Shown here: in pieces, positions 7,485-15,529 of the stretch
How positions within the stretch are numbered: position 1 is the first letter of the stretch
How the letters are laid out: each line of letters begins with the position of its first letter
NCBI GenBank assembly: GCA_964445985.1
Contig: CAYUMU010000079.1
Location: forward strand, 1 to 31,006
Length of the DNA stretch: 31,006 nucleotides
Source of the DNA: CAYUMU01 sp964445985
GTDB taxonomy: Bacteria > Planctomycetota > Planctomycetia > Pirellulales > S012-138
Direction: 5' to 3'
Made by a program: the position numbers and the translations under genes
Notes under the pieces: model-generated
Seen by the model: the letters and a program-made list of their open reading frames with translations, nothing else
Database searches by the model: none
Told to the model about the DNA's origin: nothing

Positions 7485-7922
7485 ATGGGAGTCCGGGCCG
7501 CGCTGACCGAGATTCCGCCCGACCTGTTCGAGCAACTCGTCGCAGGCGGCGAGCCGAAGTTGCCTGACGATCCGCGACACTCTATCGACAAGGCGTGGCG
7601 CGATTTTCATGCTGTGTTCAAAGCGAAGGGTCCGCCTCTGAGCCTTGCGATTGCCGGAGACCATCTGCACCCGCTAAGTCCACTAAGCCTTAACGAATTC
7701 TGCGAGGGCAACCATGAGTATTACGTCGGTTTTGTTTCCCCATCATTAGTCCGTGAAATAGCCCAGGCGCTTGCCACATTGACGGCCGCAGATTACAAGC
7801 GTTGGGAAAGTGAACTGTTTTGCGACGATTACAATTGCGGTGAGACGTTCTTCCCGTACCTGAAATCCGCGTACTCTGAAGCCGCTGCCCGGCGAAATGC
7901 GTTGATGATCGTCATCTGCTAG
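7485..7922 (+). CDS. DUF1877 (YfbM-like) family protein
   Basis: This 145-residue cytoplasmic protein resembles the DUF1877/YfbM family: an N-terminal MGVRAALTEIPPDLFEQL, IDKAWRDFH in the first third, YYVGFVSPSLVREIAQAL in the middle and a C-terminal ALMIVI strand. YfbM-type proteins are about 160 residues and have no settled function. A good ribosome binding site (GGGGAGGT, 7473-7480) precedes two adjacent ATGs at 7482 and 7485; the second gives the family-like N-terminus. It stands alone, upstream of the DUF4838 gene but separated from it in function. The gene looks somewhat less GC-rich than its neighbours, which could hint at separate acquisition. Confidence 0.8.
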   Translation: MGVRAALTEIPPDLFEQLVAGGEPKLPDDPRHSIDKAWRDFHAVFKAKGPPLSLAIAGDHLHPLSPLSLNEFCEGNHEYYVGFVSPSLVREIAQALATLTAADYKRWESELFCDDYNCGETFFPYLKSAYSEAAARRNALMIVIC

Positions 7923-7981
7923 AAAGTTGGCGAACAATCCGTTGAAACGCTCCCCCGCTTCTTCGCAGAGCCACCTTGACC

Positions 7982-10558
7982 ATGCTCCGAAAACTGTGCT
8001 GCACGCTCCCCCTGTTGCTGTTGATCGTTCAGCCCTGGGCGGCTTTCGCTGAAGATGACCTCGGTAATCCATTACCTGCGAACGAAACTCCGGTTGTTTG
8101 CCCGCTCGCCGCCAGCGGCGAGGCCCTGCAAACCATCGTCATCGCCAGCACCGCCTCCCAGCGAACCCGCGCCGTGGCGGCCACGTTGGCCGACTACCTG
8201 AGCCGGATTAGCGGCGCGAAGTTCAAGGTGGAAGAGGGGAATGGCAGGACCGGTTTGGTGGTGGGCACATTCGACGAGGTTTCTGCCCGAAGAATTGGCG
8301 TGTATCCGAAATGGATCGGCAAGCTTGCCAAAGATGATCCGCGCCGTCGGGAAGAATACCTGTTGCACTCGCACAGGGAGGGCGTGCATGTCGTAGGAGC
8401 TACCGACGCCGCCGTGGAGCATGCCGTTTGGGATTTTTTGTATCGCCTTGGCTATCGTCAGTTCTTCCCCGGAAAAAACTGGGAAGTGATTCCCAGCCAG
8501 GCCGAGTTGAGCGTGGCGGTGCATGCCTGGGAACGGCCCGACTATCACGTGCGCCGCATTTGGTACGGCTATGGTCCTTGGGATTACGCCGCAGCGCCGT
8601 ATCGGGAGTGGTGCGCCAAGAACAGGGCCGTGGCGGGCATCGCGCTCAGCACGGGCCACGCTTACGATGGCATTATTGCCCGCAATCGGGAAACGCTGGC
8701 CCAGCACCCCGAGTACCTCGGCTTGTATGAAGGCGAGCGGAAGAGCAGCAAGCTGTGCATTGGCAACCCTGGCCTGCGGCAAATGGTGATTGATGATGCT
8801 TTCGCCCAGATTGCGAAGAACCCGGCGCTCGATTCTATTTCGCTCGATCCCAGCGATGGCCTCAAGTGGTGCGAGTGCGAGCGTTGCCAGGCATTGGGCA
8901 GTATTCCCAATCGCGCGCTCACGCTGGCCAACGAGGTCGCCGAAGCCATCAACAAGCAGCACCCCGGCGTTGTGATTGGCATGTACGCCTACAGTGCCCA
9001 TTCGCCTCCGCCGACGATCCAGGTTCATCCGCGGGTGGTGATCAGCGTGGCCACGGCCTTTATTTACGGTGGCTTTACGGTCGATGAGTTGCTTTCCGGC
9101 TGGCAGCAACAAGGGGCGACGCTCGGCATTCGCGAGTATTACAGCGTGAACACCTGGGATCGCGACCTGCCTGGCAAGGCTCGCGGCGGCAACCTCGATT
9201 ACATTCGCACGAGCATTTCGCACTTTCACGAGTTGGGCGCCCGCTATTTCTCATCGGAGTCGAGCGACAATTGGGCTCCCAACGGCCTGGGTTACTACCT
9301 GGCTTCGCGACTATTATGGAACGTAGCTGAAGCCGGCCGCGCCGACGAGATTGTGGACGATTTTTTCACCAGGGCCTTTGGCGACGCCCGCCCGGCCATG
9401 GAGAAGTTCTACAAACTGCTCGATACGGCCCAGCGTCCGCTCTTGAGCGACGACCTGGTGGGCCGCATGTATCGCACGCTGCGGGAAGCCCGCGGCAGCA
9501 CCACGGACGCAGCCGTGCTGCGCCGCATCGACGACCTGCTGCTCTACACGCGCTACGTGGAGCTTTGGCTCGACTACAGCTTTGCCAGCGGCGAGGCTCG
9601 GCAACAGGCGTTTGAGGCGCTGATCCGCCATGCCTACCGCATGCGTGAAACCATGATGGTCCACACCAAGGGGCTGTATCGCGACCTCGATAATCGCGAC
9701 AAGAGCGTGACCATTCCCGACGACGCCAAGTGGAACGTGGCCGAAGACAAAAATTCGTGGAAGAGCGGAGCCCCCTTCGACCGCGCGGAGCTAGCCGCGA
9801 TGGAAGCCGCCGGGATCGAGCGGCGGCCGATTCGCGAGTTCGAGGCGGTTTCGTACAGCCGGAATTTGGTTCCGGCAAAGCAGGCTTTGAACCTGCCGGA
9901 GGTCACGCCGGGCTCGGCTGGCATTTATCTTCGCGGCAAGCGCACGTACTACACGCTGCTGACGAACGACAAGACCCAGTTGTCGCTGACCGCCACGGCC
10001 GGCATCATCTATCCCAACCGTGGCCCGGCCAAGATTTCGCTCACGCCGTTCGATGGCGAGCATTTCCCGGAGAACAACACCGAAGACAACCCGCCCGATT
10101 ACGTGGCCGAGGCGAGTGTGGAGCCCGACAAGGCCGAGCACGCCATTACGTTGGCTGGCAAGCCGGGCTTGCACTTGCTGGAAGTCACCGACCGTTCGGC
10201 CGGAAGCCAGGTTGCCTGGGAGGCTGGTCAAACCATGACGTTGGAGTCGAGCATGGATCGGCCGGCCGCGCTCTATGGTCGCTGGACCATGTACTTCTAC
10301 GTGCCGCGGGGGACGAAGCTGATCGGCGGCTACACGGCGGGCGAAGGTCGGCTGTTGGACCCCTCAGGCAAGTTGGCCCACACCTTTAGCCGCGAGGCCG
10401 GTTACTTTCAGGTGCCAGTGCCTGCGGGGCAGGATGGCCAACTGTGGAAGTTCGACCGCTGCGCCGGGCAACGGCTGCTGATGACGGTGCCGCCGTATTT
10501 GGCGCGGAGTGCTGAGGAACTGCTCTTGCCGGAGGAAGTGATCGCTCGGGATCGGTGA
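7982..10558 (+). CDS. Secreted DUF4838 domain protein (glycoside-hydrolase-like)
   Basis: This 858-residue protein begins with a signal peptide (MLRKLCCTLPLLLLIVQPWA, cleaved around AFA-ED), so it acts outside the cytoplasm. An N-terminal domain (about 35-165) resembles the alpha-glucuronidase/hexosaminidase accessory fold, ending in AVWDFLYRLGYRQFFPG. The DUF4838 core follows (about 180-470), with SLDPSDGLKWCECERCQ; cysteines C297, C299 and C302 are in the arrangement typical of this family. The C-terminal about 250 residues look like beta-sandwich modules. DUF4838 proteins are common in planctomycetes and Bacteroidota and are thought to take part in glycan breakdown, but a substrate is not known. 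The ATG at 7982 is preferred over an in-frame TTG at 7976. It is followed by a 386-base gap with repeats, so it is probably transcribed alone. Confidence 0.85.
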   Translation: MLRKLCCTLPLLLLIVQPWAAFAEDDLGNPLPANETPVVCPLAASGEALQTIVIASTASQRTRAVAATLADYLSRISGAKFKVEEGNGRTGLVVGTFDEVSARRIGVYPKWIGKLAKDDPRRREEYLLHSHREGVHVVGATDAAVEHAVWDFLYRLGYRQFFPGKNWEVIPSQAELSVAVHAWERPDYHVRRIWYGYGPWDYAAAPYREWCAKNRAVAGIALSTGHAYDGIIARNRETLAQHPEYLGLYEGERKSSKLCIGNPGLRQMVIDDAFAQIAKNPALDSISLDPSDGLKWCECERCQALGSIPNRALTLANEVAEAINKQHPGVVIGMYAYSAHSPPPTIQVHPRVVISVATAFIYGGFTVDELLSGWQQQGATLGIREYYSVNTWDRDLPGKARGGNLDYIRTSISHFHELGARYFSSESSDNWAPNGLGYYLASRLLWNVAEAGRADEIVDDFFTRAFGDARPAMEKFYKLLDTAQRPLLSDDLVGRMYRTLREARGSTTDAAVLRRIDDLLLYTRYVELWLDYSFASGEARQQAFEALIRHAYRMRETMMVHTKGLYRDLDNRDKSVTIPDDAKWNVAEDKNSWKSGAPFDRAELAAMEAAGIERRPIREFEAVSYSRNLVPAKQALNLPEVTPGSAGIYLRGKRTYYTLLTNDKTQLSLTATAGIIYPNRGPAKISLTPFDGEHFPENNTEDNPPDYVAEASVEPDKAEHAITLAGKPGLHLLEVTDRSAGSQVAWEAGQTMTLESSMDRPAALYGRWTMYFYVPRGTKLIGGYTAGEGRLLDPSGKLAHTFSREAGYFQVPVPAGQDGQLWKFDRCAGQRLLMTVPPYLARSAEELLLPEEVIARDR

Positions 10559-10649
10559 GCGAATAAATCCCCACAAACAGCGGCGGGCGAGCAATGACGC
10601 GATGATATTGTTCGATTCGATGTGCCACGAAGCCAGCCCCTCAACGGTT

Positions 10650-10753
10650 CTGCGACCCCGCCACGGGGTCGAATGAGGATGTGTTGTTTGCGAACCGGCG
10701 GTGTCGCCGCGCTCAACCGCCGGCTAAACGCTGCAACTCCTACCGGGGTTAAA
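10650..10753 (+). repeat. Dispersed three-hairpin intergenic element, copy 2
   Basis: This copy matches 1746-1850 along its whole length with scattered substitutions. The three stems are kept: GACCCC/GGGGTC, CCGGCGGT/ACCGCCGG (identical to copy 1), and ACTCC/GGGGT, where a C-to-T change gives a G-U wobble pair. Loop bases differ (GCCAC versus TCGGC in the first hairpin). The best-conserved part is around 10694-10726. It lies downstream of the DUF4838 gene. Confidence 0.8.
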
Positions 10754-10793
10754 GATTCGTTGATCCCAATTCTTACCAGTCCCCAGCAACTAG

Positions 10794-10838
10794 CCCCCCG
10801 CCCCTCCACCCCAAGTTCTCTTTGCATTGGGCGGGGGG
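10794..10838. repeat. Perfect 10-bp inverted repeat with 25-base loop
   Basis: CCCCCCGCCC (10794-10803) and GGGCGGGGGG (10829-10838) are exact reverse complements. The structure is upstream of the PSCyt gene and just before a TTAAACTA motif. It may end the DUF4838 transcript or be a leader structure; there is no T-run. Confidence 0.5.
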
Positions 10839-10944
10839 ACGGTTAAACTAATCGGCATGGCTTGATGGATTTCCTGCGCGCCCACGCGCCGAGCCAGCCG
10901 CAGTCCTACCTACCATCCCGCCGATCATCAATCGCCTGCCTGCC

Positions 10945-13473
10945 ATGATTCATGCCGCATTACGAATGACGCTGCTGTGGGGCGCGCTGCTCGCCGCGCC
11001 CTTGGCGGCGGAGGAATATGTGGCGATCGAAGTCGATCCGCCGCAACTCCAGTTGGTGGCGCCCGAAGGCGGCTGGTCGCTGCTGGTTTCGGGCCGCACC
11101 GCCGATGGCCGCGTGGTCGATCTCACGCACCAGGCAACGTATCGCTCGCTGGCTGGCGACGTCGCTTCGGTAACCGAGCGGGGCTTTGTGCAGGGCTTGA
11201 ACAACGGCAGCGGCGCCATCGAGGTGTTTGCCGCGGGGCAAAAGGTGGAAGTCCCCTTGGTGGTAACCGCCGCGGGCCAACAGCGCGCGCTGCATTTTGG
11301 CAACGATATTATCCCCATTCTCAGCCGCTACGGTTGCAATAGTTCTGGCTGCCACGGCAAGGCCGAGGGCCAGAACGGGTTCAAGCTTTCGGTGTTTGGC
11401 TTTGATCCAGACGCCGATTACGATTCGCTGACGAAAGAGGCCCGCGGGCGGCGCGTGTTTCCGGCGGCGGCCGAACGGAGCTTGCTGCTGCTTAAGGCGG
11501 CCGGGTTGTCGCCGCATGGCGGCGGCACGCGGATCGCCCCCGATACCCACGCCTATCGCACGTTGCTGGCTTGGATTGCCGCGGGCTGCCAGGCGGGAGC
11601 TGACGATTCGCCCACGGTGACGGCCGTGCGGCTGACGCCGCAACAACGAGTCCTCAGCCTGGAAGCGACGCAGCAGCTGCGCGTGGTCGCCACCTTCAGC
11701 GACGGCCATGAAGAAGACGTTACGGCCTTGAGCCAGTTCCAGTCGAACCACGAAGGTTTGGCGACCGTGAACGAGCTTGGCCTGGTGCGCGCCGGCGATA
11801 CGCCGGGCCAGGTGGCCGTGATGGCCAGCTACATGGGGGCCGTGGACGTTTTCCAAACCTTGATTCCGCGCAACGAAGCTTTGACGGCCTGGCCCGAAAT
11901 CCCCGAGTACAACCAGATCGATACGCTCGTGCATCAGCGGCTCAAGCAGTTGCAAATCTTGCCTTCGGCCGAAGCCGACGACGCCGAGTATTTGCGGCGC
12001 GTGTACCTCGACCTGACCGGCACGCTCCCCACGGTCGCCGCCGCGCGAGCCTTTTTGGCCGACACCGCCGCCGACAAGCGGACCCGACTGGTGGACCAAC
12101 TTTTACAGAGCCCCGAGTTTGCCGACCTGTGGGCACTGCTGTGGTCGGACCTGTTGCGCGTGGATACGCAAACGCTAGGGCACCGCAACGCTTACGCCTA
12201 TTACCGCTGGATTCGGGAGAGCTTTGCGGCCAACAAGCCGCTCGATCAATTTGCCCGCGAGTTGCTCACGGCGGAAGGTCCGCTGGAAGCGGCGCCCCAG
12301 GGCCATTTTTACTCGGTGGTGAAGAAGCCGGGCGAGGTGGCCAGCACGCTGTCGCAAGTGTTGCTGGGCGTGCGGATTGCCTGCGCGGAATGCCACCATC
12401 ACCCGTTCGACCGCTGGACGCAGCACGACTATTACGGCATGCAGGGCTACTTCACGCAGCTGCGCACCAAAAACACTGCCACGCCGGCCCTGTTTGCGCA
12501 GGGCAAGCCGAACGTGCGGCATCCGCGAACCGGGGAAGTGGTGCCGCCCCATCCGTTGGGCGCACCCATTCCCAGCGAAGAAGCGACGGAAGACAGCGTT
12601 AAGCCTGAGGCCCAGCCGGCGGCCGTCCAGGATGCAGGCGACCTTCGCCCCGAGTTGGCCGACTGGTTGGTTTCGCCGAACAACGACTGGTTTGCCCGCA
12701 ACATGGCCAACCGTGTTTGGGCGCGGATGCTGGGGCGCGGCCTGGTCGAACCGGTGGACGACTTCCGCCAGACGAATCCGGCCACGAACCCTGAGTTGCT
12801 TGACGCGCTGGCCCGCGTGCTTACCGAAAACAACTACGACCTGAGGGCACTGATTCGCACGATCGCGGCCTCGCGCACGTATCAGCTATCGTCGCGCCCC
12901 ACCCCCACCAACGCCGGCGACGAGCAGAATTACTCGCGGGCTCTGTTCAAACGAATGGATGCCGAGGTGCTGCTGGACGCGGTTTGCCAGGTAGCGGGGG
13001 TGCCGGAAAAGTTTGAAGGCGTGCCCTCGGGCGCCCGGGCCGTGCAACTGTGGGACAACCGCGTGCCGCACTACTTCCTCAAGGTGTTTGGCCGTCCGCA
13101 GCGTGAAACGGCCTGCGAGTGCGAGCGGAATGCGGAAGCCAGCATTGCCCAAGTGTTGCACCTGATGAATTCGCCGCAAATTCAAGCCAAGATCGCCCAC
13201 GCCGGCGGCCGCGTGGCCGAATTGGTGCGGACCATCGACAGCGACGCCGACCTGATTGAAGAAATGTATCTGCTGGTGTTTGCCCGCTATCCCACGGCGG
13301 AAGAGCGGCAAACGGCCCTCGACCATTTTTCCCAGGCCAGTCAAGCTTCCCAGGCCAGTCAAGCTTCGCAGGCATCGCAGGTGTCGCAAGCTTCGCGCGC
13401 CGCGCGGCAAACCGCGGCCGAAGATTTGATGTGGAGCATGTTGAACAGCCTGGAGTTTGTGTTCAATCATTGA
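10945..13473 (+). CDS. Secreted Ig-like/PSCyt (DUF1549)/PSD1 (DUF1553) protein
   Basis: This 842-residue protein has a signal peptide (about 1-22), two BIG2-like Ig domains (about 25-107 and 206-305), a cytochrome-c-like segment with CNSSGCH (C131, C136, H137), a DUF1549 domain (about 325-530, starting near DTLVHQRLKQL and including CAECHHHPFDRW, C480/C483/H484) and a DUF1553 domain (about 565-835, with WLVSPNNDWFARNMANRVWARMLGRG given here only as its start WLVSPNNDW). The CAECH motif is a canonical CxxCH heme site; CNSSGCH has one extra residue, as usual in this family. The role is unproven, but such proteins occur in very large numbers in planctomycetes beside DUF1501 genes and are suspected of a part in extracellular polymer use. 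A run of seven SQA/SQV units (residues 796-816) interrupts the C-terminal domain. The DUF1501 gene follows 82 bases later. Confidence 0.93.
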   Translation: MIHAALRMTLLWGALLAAPLAAEEYVAIEVDPPQLQLVAPEGGWSLLVSGRTADGRVVDLTHQATYRSLAGDVASVTERGFVQGLNNGSGAIEVFAAGQKVEVPLVVTAAGQQRALHFGNDIIPILSRYGCNSSGCHGKAEGQNGFKLSVFGFDPDADYDSLTKEARGRRVFPAAAERSLLLLKAAGLSPHGGGTRIAPDTHAYRTLLAWIAAGCQAGADDSPTVTAVRLTPQQRVLSLEATQQLRVVATFSDGHEEDVTALSQFQSNHEGLATVNELGLVRAGDTPGQVAVMASYMGAVDVFQTLIPRNEALTAWPEIPEYNQIDTLVHQRLKQLQILPSAEADDAEYLRRVYLDLTGTLPTVAAARAFLADTAADKRTRLVDQLLQSPEFADLWALLWSDLLRVDTQTLGHRNAYAYYRWIRESFAANKPLDQFARELLTAEGPLEAAPQGHFYSVVKKPGEVASTLSQVLLGVRIACAECHHHPFDRWTQHDYYGMQGYFTQLRTKNTATPALFAQGKPNVRHPRTGEVVPPHPLGAPIPSEEATEDSVKPEAQPAAVQDAGDLRPELADWLVSPNNDWFARNMANRVWARMLGRGLVEPVDDFRQTNPATNPELLDALARVLTENNYDLRALIRTIAASRTYQLSSRPTPTNAGDEQNYSRALFKRMDAEVLLDAVCQVAGVPEKFEGVPSGARAVQLWDNRVPHYFLKVFGRPQRETACECERNAEASIAQVLHLMNSPQIQAKIAHAGGRVAELVRTIDSDADLIEEMYLLVFARYPTAEERQTALDHFSQASQASQASQASQASQVSQASRAARQTAAEDLMWSMLNSLEFVFNH
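13330..13392 (+). repeat. In-frame 9-bp tandem repeat coding Ser-Gln-Ala
   Basis: Seven units of nine bases encode SQA five times, SQV once and SQA once. The first 36 bases are two exact copies of an 18-base unit (13330-13347 and 13348-13365); later units differ at third positions. It lies within the DUF1553 part of the PSCyt gene. Unit length is a multiple of three, so gain or loss of copies keeps the frame. Confidence 0.9.
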
Positions 13474-13555
13474 CGCGCATGAAAGGCCCCCGGGGCCGGC
13501 GCTCCGTTTTATTCGCATCTACAACGCTATTCTCCTCCCCAAGGAATGACCCGCC

Positions 13556-14902
13556 ATGACCAACGCCCGCTATTGCGATGGAGTTTCGCGACGCAGCTTT
13601 TTGCGCGTGGGCACGGCGGGCGTGTTCGGGTGCGGTCTCACGCTGCCCGGCTTGCTGGCGGCCGAAGCCAACGCCGCGCGGGGCTCCAAGGACCAGGTTT
13701 CGGTGATTTACCTGTTCCTCAAGGGCGGCCTGAGCACCATCGACACCTTCGACCTCAAGCCGGGCGCTCCCAGCGAATTTCGCGGCGACTTCCAAGGCAT
13801 TGCCACCAATGTGCCTGGCATTCAGGTGGCGGAGCATTTGCCGCTGATCGCCAAGGAAATGGACAAGTTCTCGCTGATTCGCTCGTTTGCGCACGGCAAC
13901 AGCAACCACGGTCAGGCCGACCACTACATGCTGACGGGCTACCTGCCCCGGGCCGGGTTCAACGCGGGGCTAACACCCAACAATCAGTGGCCGGCCCACG
14001 GTTCGATCATTGCCCGCAAGCTGGGTCCGCGATTGGGTGATTCCTCGGCGGGGGCGGTTCCGCCTTATGTGTGCGTACCCAAGATGCACCCCAGCAGCGG
14101 CTCGGCCTATCTGGGCCCCGCGGCTTCGCCGTTTGTGATCGAAGCCGACCCCAGCGCGCCGGGCTTCAGCGTGCCCGACCTGGTTCCGCCGCTGGTGCTG
14201 GAGGCCGACCGGCTCGACGCGCGGCGGTCGCTGCTGGGCAAGGTCGATCGCTTCCAGCAAGCGGCCGAACGCGACGCCAATCAGTCGGCGCGCACGGTGA
14301 GCGTGTTCCGCGAGAAGGCGTTTGCGATGATGACTTCGCCCCAGGCCAAGGCGGCCTTCGACATCGCGGCCGAGTCCGAAAAAGTGCGCGACCGCTATGG
14401 CCGCAATACGCTGGGGCAAAGCTGCCTGATGGCCCGGCGGTTGGTGGAGGCGGGCGTGCGGTGCGTGACGATCGACCACTCCAACTGGGACACGCACGAC
14501 AACAACTTCAACATTCTCAAGAACGAACTGCTGCCGTCGCTCAACGCTGGCATGTCGGCCCTGTTTGCCGATCTGGCCGAGCGCGGCCTGCTCCAGCGAA
14601 CCTTGGTGGTGGTCACCGGCGAATTTGGCCGCACCCCGCGGATCAACAAGAACGCCGGCCGCGACCACTGGGGACCTTCGTTCACCGTGATGCTCGGCGG
14701 CGGCGGCGTGAAGGGGGGCCGAGTGATCGGGGCTTCCGACGAGCGGGCGGAACGGCCCGCCACCGAGCCGCATGGCCCCGAGGACCTGGCCGCCACGATG
14801 TACCAGCTGTTGGGCATCAACTACAATGAAGAGTTCCACACGCCCGAGGGCCGTCCCATGAAGATCGTGAACGACGGCAAAGTGATTTGGGACTTGCTTT
14901 AA
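13556..14902 (+). CDS. Tat-exported DUF1501 domain protein
   Basis: This 448-residue protein carries a twin-arginine signal (SRRSFLRVG, residues 11-19) followed by a hydrophobic stretch, so it is exported folded. The DUF1501 domain fills the rest: VIYLFLKGGLSTIDTFDLKPG near residue 44 (given as its core LKGGLSTIDTFD), FGRTPRINKNAGRDHW (about 357-372), which normally carries metal-ligand residues in this alkaline-phosphatase-like/sulfatase-like fold, and a C-terminal HTPEGRPMKIV. It follows the DUF1549/DUF1553 gene on the same strand by 82 bases, the standard planctomycete pairing. Its reaction is unknown. Start: ATG at 13556, which puts the Tat motif at the usual distance. Confidence 0.95.
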   Translation: MTNARYCDGVSRRSFLRVGTAGVFGCGLTLPGLLAAEANAARGSKDQVSVIYLFLKGGLSTIDTFDLKPGAPSEFRGDFQGIATNVPGIQVAEHLPLIAKEMDKFSLIRSFAHGNSNHGQADHYMLTGYLPRAGFNAGLTPNNQWPAHGSIIARKLGPRLGDSSAGAVPPYVCVPKMHPSSGSAYLGPAASPFVIEADPSAPGFSVPDLVPPLVLEADRLDARRSLLGKVDRFQQAAERDANQSARTVSVFREKAFAMMTSPQAKAAFDIAAESEKVRDRYGRNTLGQSCLMARRLVEAGVRCVTIDHSNWDTHDNNFNILKNELLPSLNAGMSALFADLAERGLLQRTLVVVTGEFGRTPRINKNAGRDHWGPSFTVMLGGGGVKGGRVIGASDERAERPATEPHGPEDLAATMYQLLGINYNEEFHTPEGRPMKIVNDGKVIWDLL

Positions 14903-14972
14903 AACGGCGGCTTCCCACTTGGGTCGCAGGCCGTTCCCGTTCGCTCGCCCTTATGTTCCTGGACCGTTTGCC

Positions 14973-15515
14973 ATGCACTTCCAACTTGCCCGACTCTGTG
15001 TGCCGACCGACTTTAGCGATGCCGCGGAAAACGCGTTGCAATACGGAGTCACCCTCGCCGAAGCGCTCTCCTTGGAACTGCACGTGTTGCATGTGCTGCA
15101 AGATATCGGCGAGTTGATCGTCCACCCCGACTTCACCGCCCACGGCGAAACAGCCCGTGCCTACTTTAATGAATTGCAGCGCAAAGAAGGCGCGGAACTT
15201 CTGGACGACGGCGCCCAAACCTTCTTGCGACAATTGGAACAAGGCGCGGATGAACAGTTTCAGCAGGTTTCTCTCGGCGAACGCCTGGAAAAGCTGGGCT
15301 ACATCAAGGCGGTGCGGTACGGCAACCCGGTGGAAGAAATCTGCCGCTACGCCACCAACAACAAGATCGATCTGCTGGTGCTCGGCACCCACGGCCGGAC
15401 AGGCTTGAAGCGGATGCTGCTGGGCAGCGTGGCTGAACGGGTGGTTCGCGCCGCGCCGTGTCCCGTGCTCACGGTTCGCGATCATCAACCGCACGATGTG
15501 CTGCACCGCGATTGA
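14973..15515 (+). CDS. Universal stress protein (UspA family)
   Basis: This 180-residue cytoplasmic protein is a single Usp domain. The N-terminal strand LCVPTDFSDAAENAL (8-22) is typical, and the ATP-binding signature Gly-x2-Gly-x9-Gly-Ser is intact as GTHGRTGLKRMLLGS (138-152), followed by AERVVRAAPCPVLTVR. It therefore probably belongs to the ATP-binding class of stress proteins. An insert of about 35 residues (55-95) makes it longer than the 140-150 residue minimum. The ATG at 14973 is chosen because the domain starts there; the frame is open back to 14919 through non-family sequence. The methyltransferase gene begins within a few bases of, or overlapping, its stop codon. Confidence 0.92.
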   Translation: MHFQLARLCVPTDFSDAAENALQYGVTLAEALSLELHVLHVLQDIGELIVHPDFTAHGETARAYFNELQRKEGAELLDDGAQTFLRQLEQGADEQFQQVSLGERLEKLGYIKAVRYGNPVEEICRYATNNKIDLLVLGTHGRTGLKRMLLGSVAERVVRAAPCPVLTVRDHQPHDVLHRD

Positions 15516-15529
15516 AAAGCGACCCCGCC

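Larger units (their letters stand above)
10559..10944. other. Intergenic region with structured repeats
   Basis: This 386-base gap between the DUF4838 and PSCyt genes has no convincing gene. It holds the second dispersed three-hairpin element (10650-10753), a long inverted repeat (10794-10838) and a short TTAAACTA motif (10843-10850) that may be part of the promoter of the PSCyt/DUF1501 pair. Confidence 0.7.

Noticed and set aside
10960..12099. 379-codon minus-strand frame opposite the PSCyt gene
   Set aside because: Antisense shadow; the plus strand has a signal peptide, Ig-like domains and CxxCH-type motifs.
13330..13392. Possible CRISPR-like repeat array
   Set aside because: Units are 9 bp with no spacers and are in frame within a protein-coding gene, so it is a coding tandem repeat.
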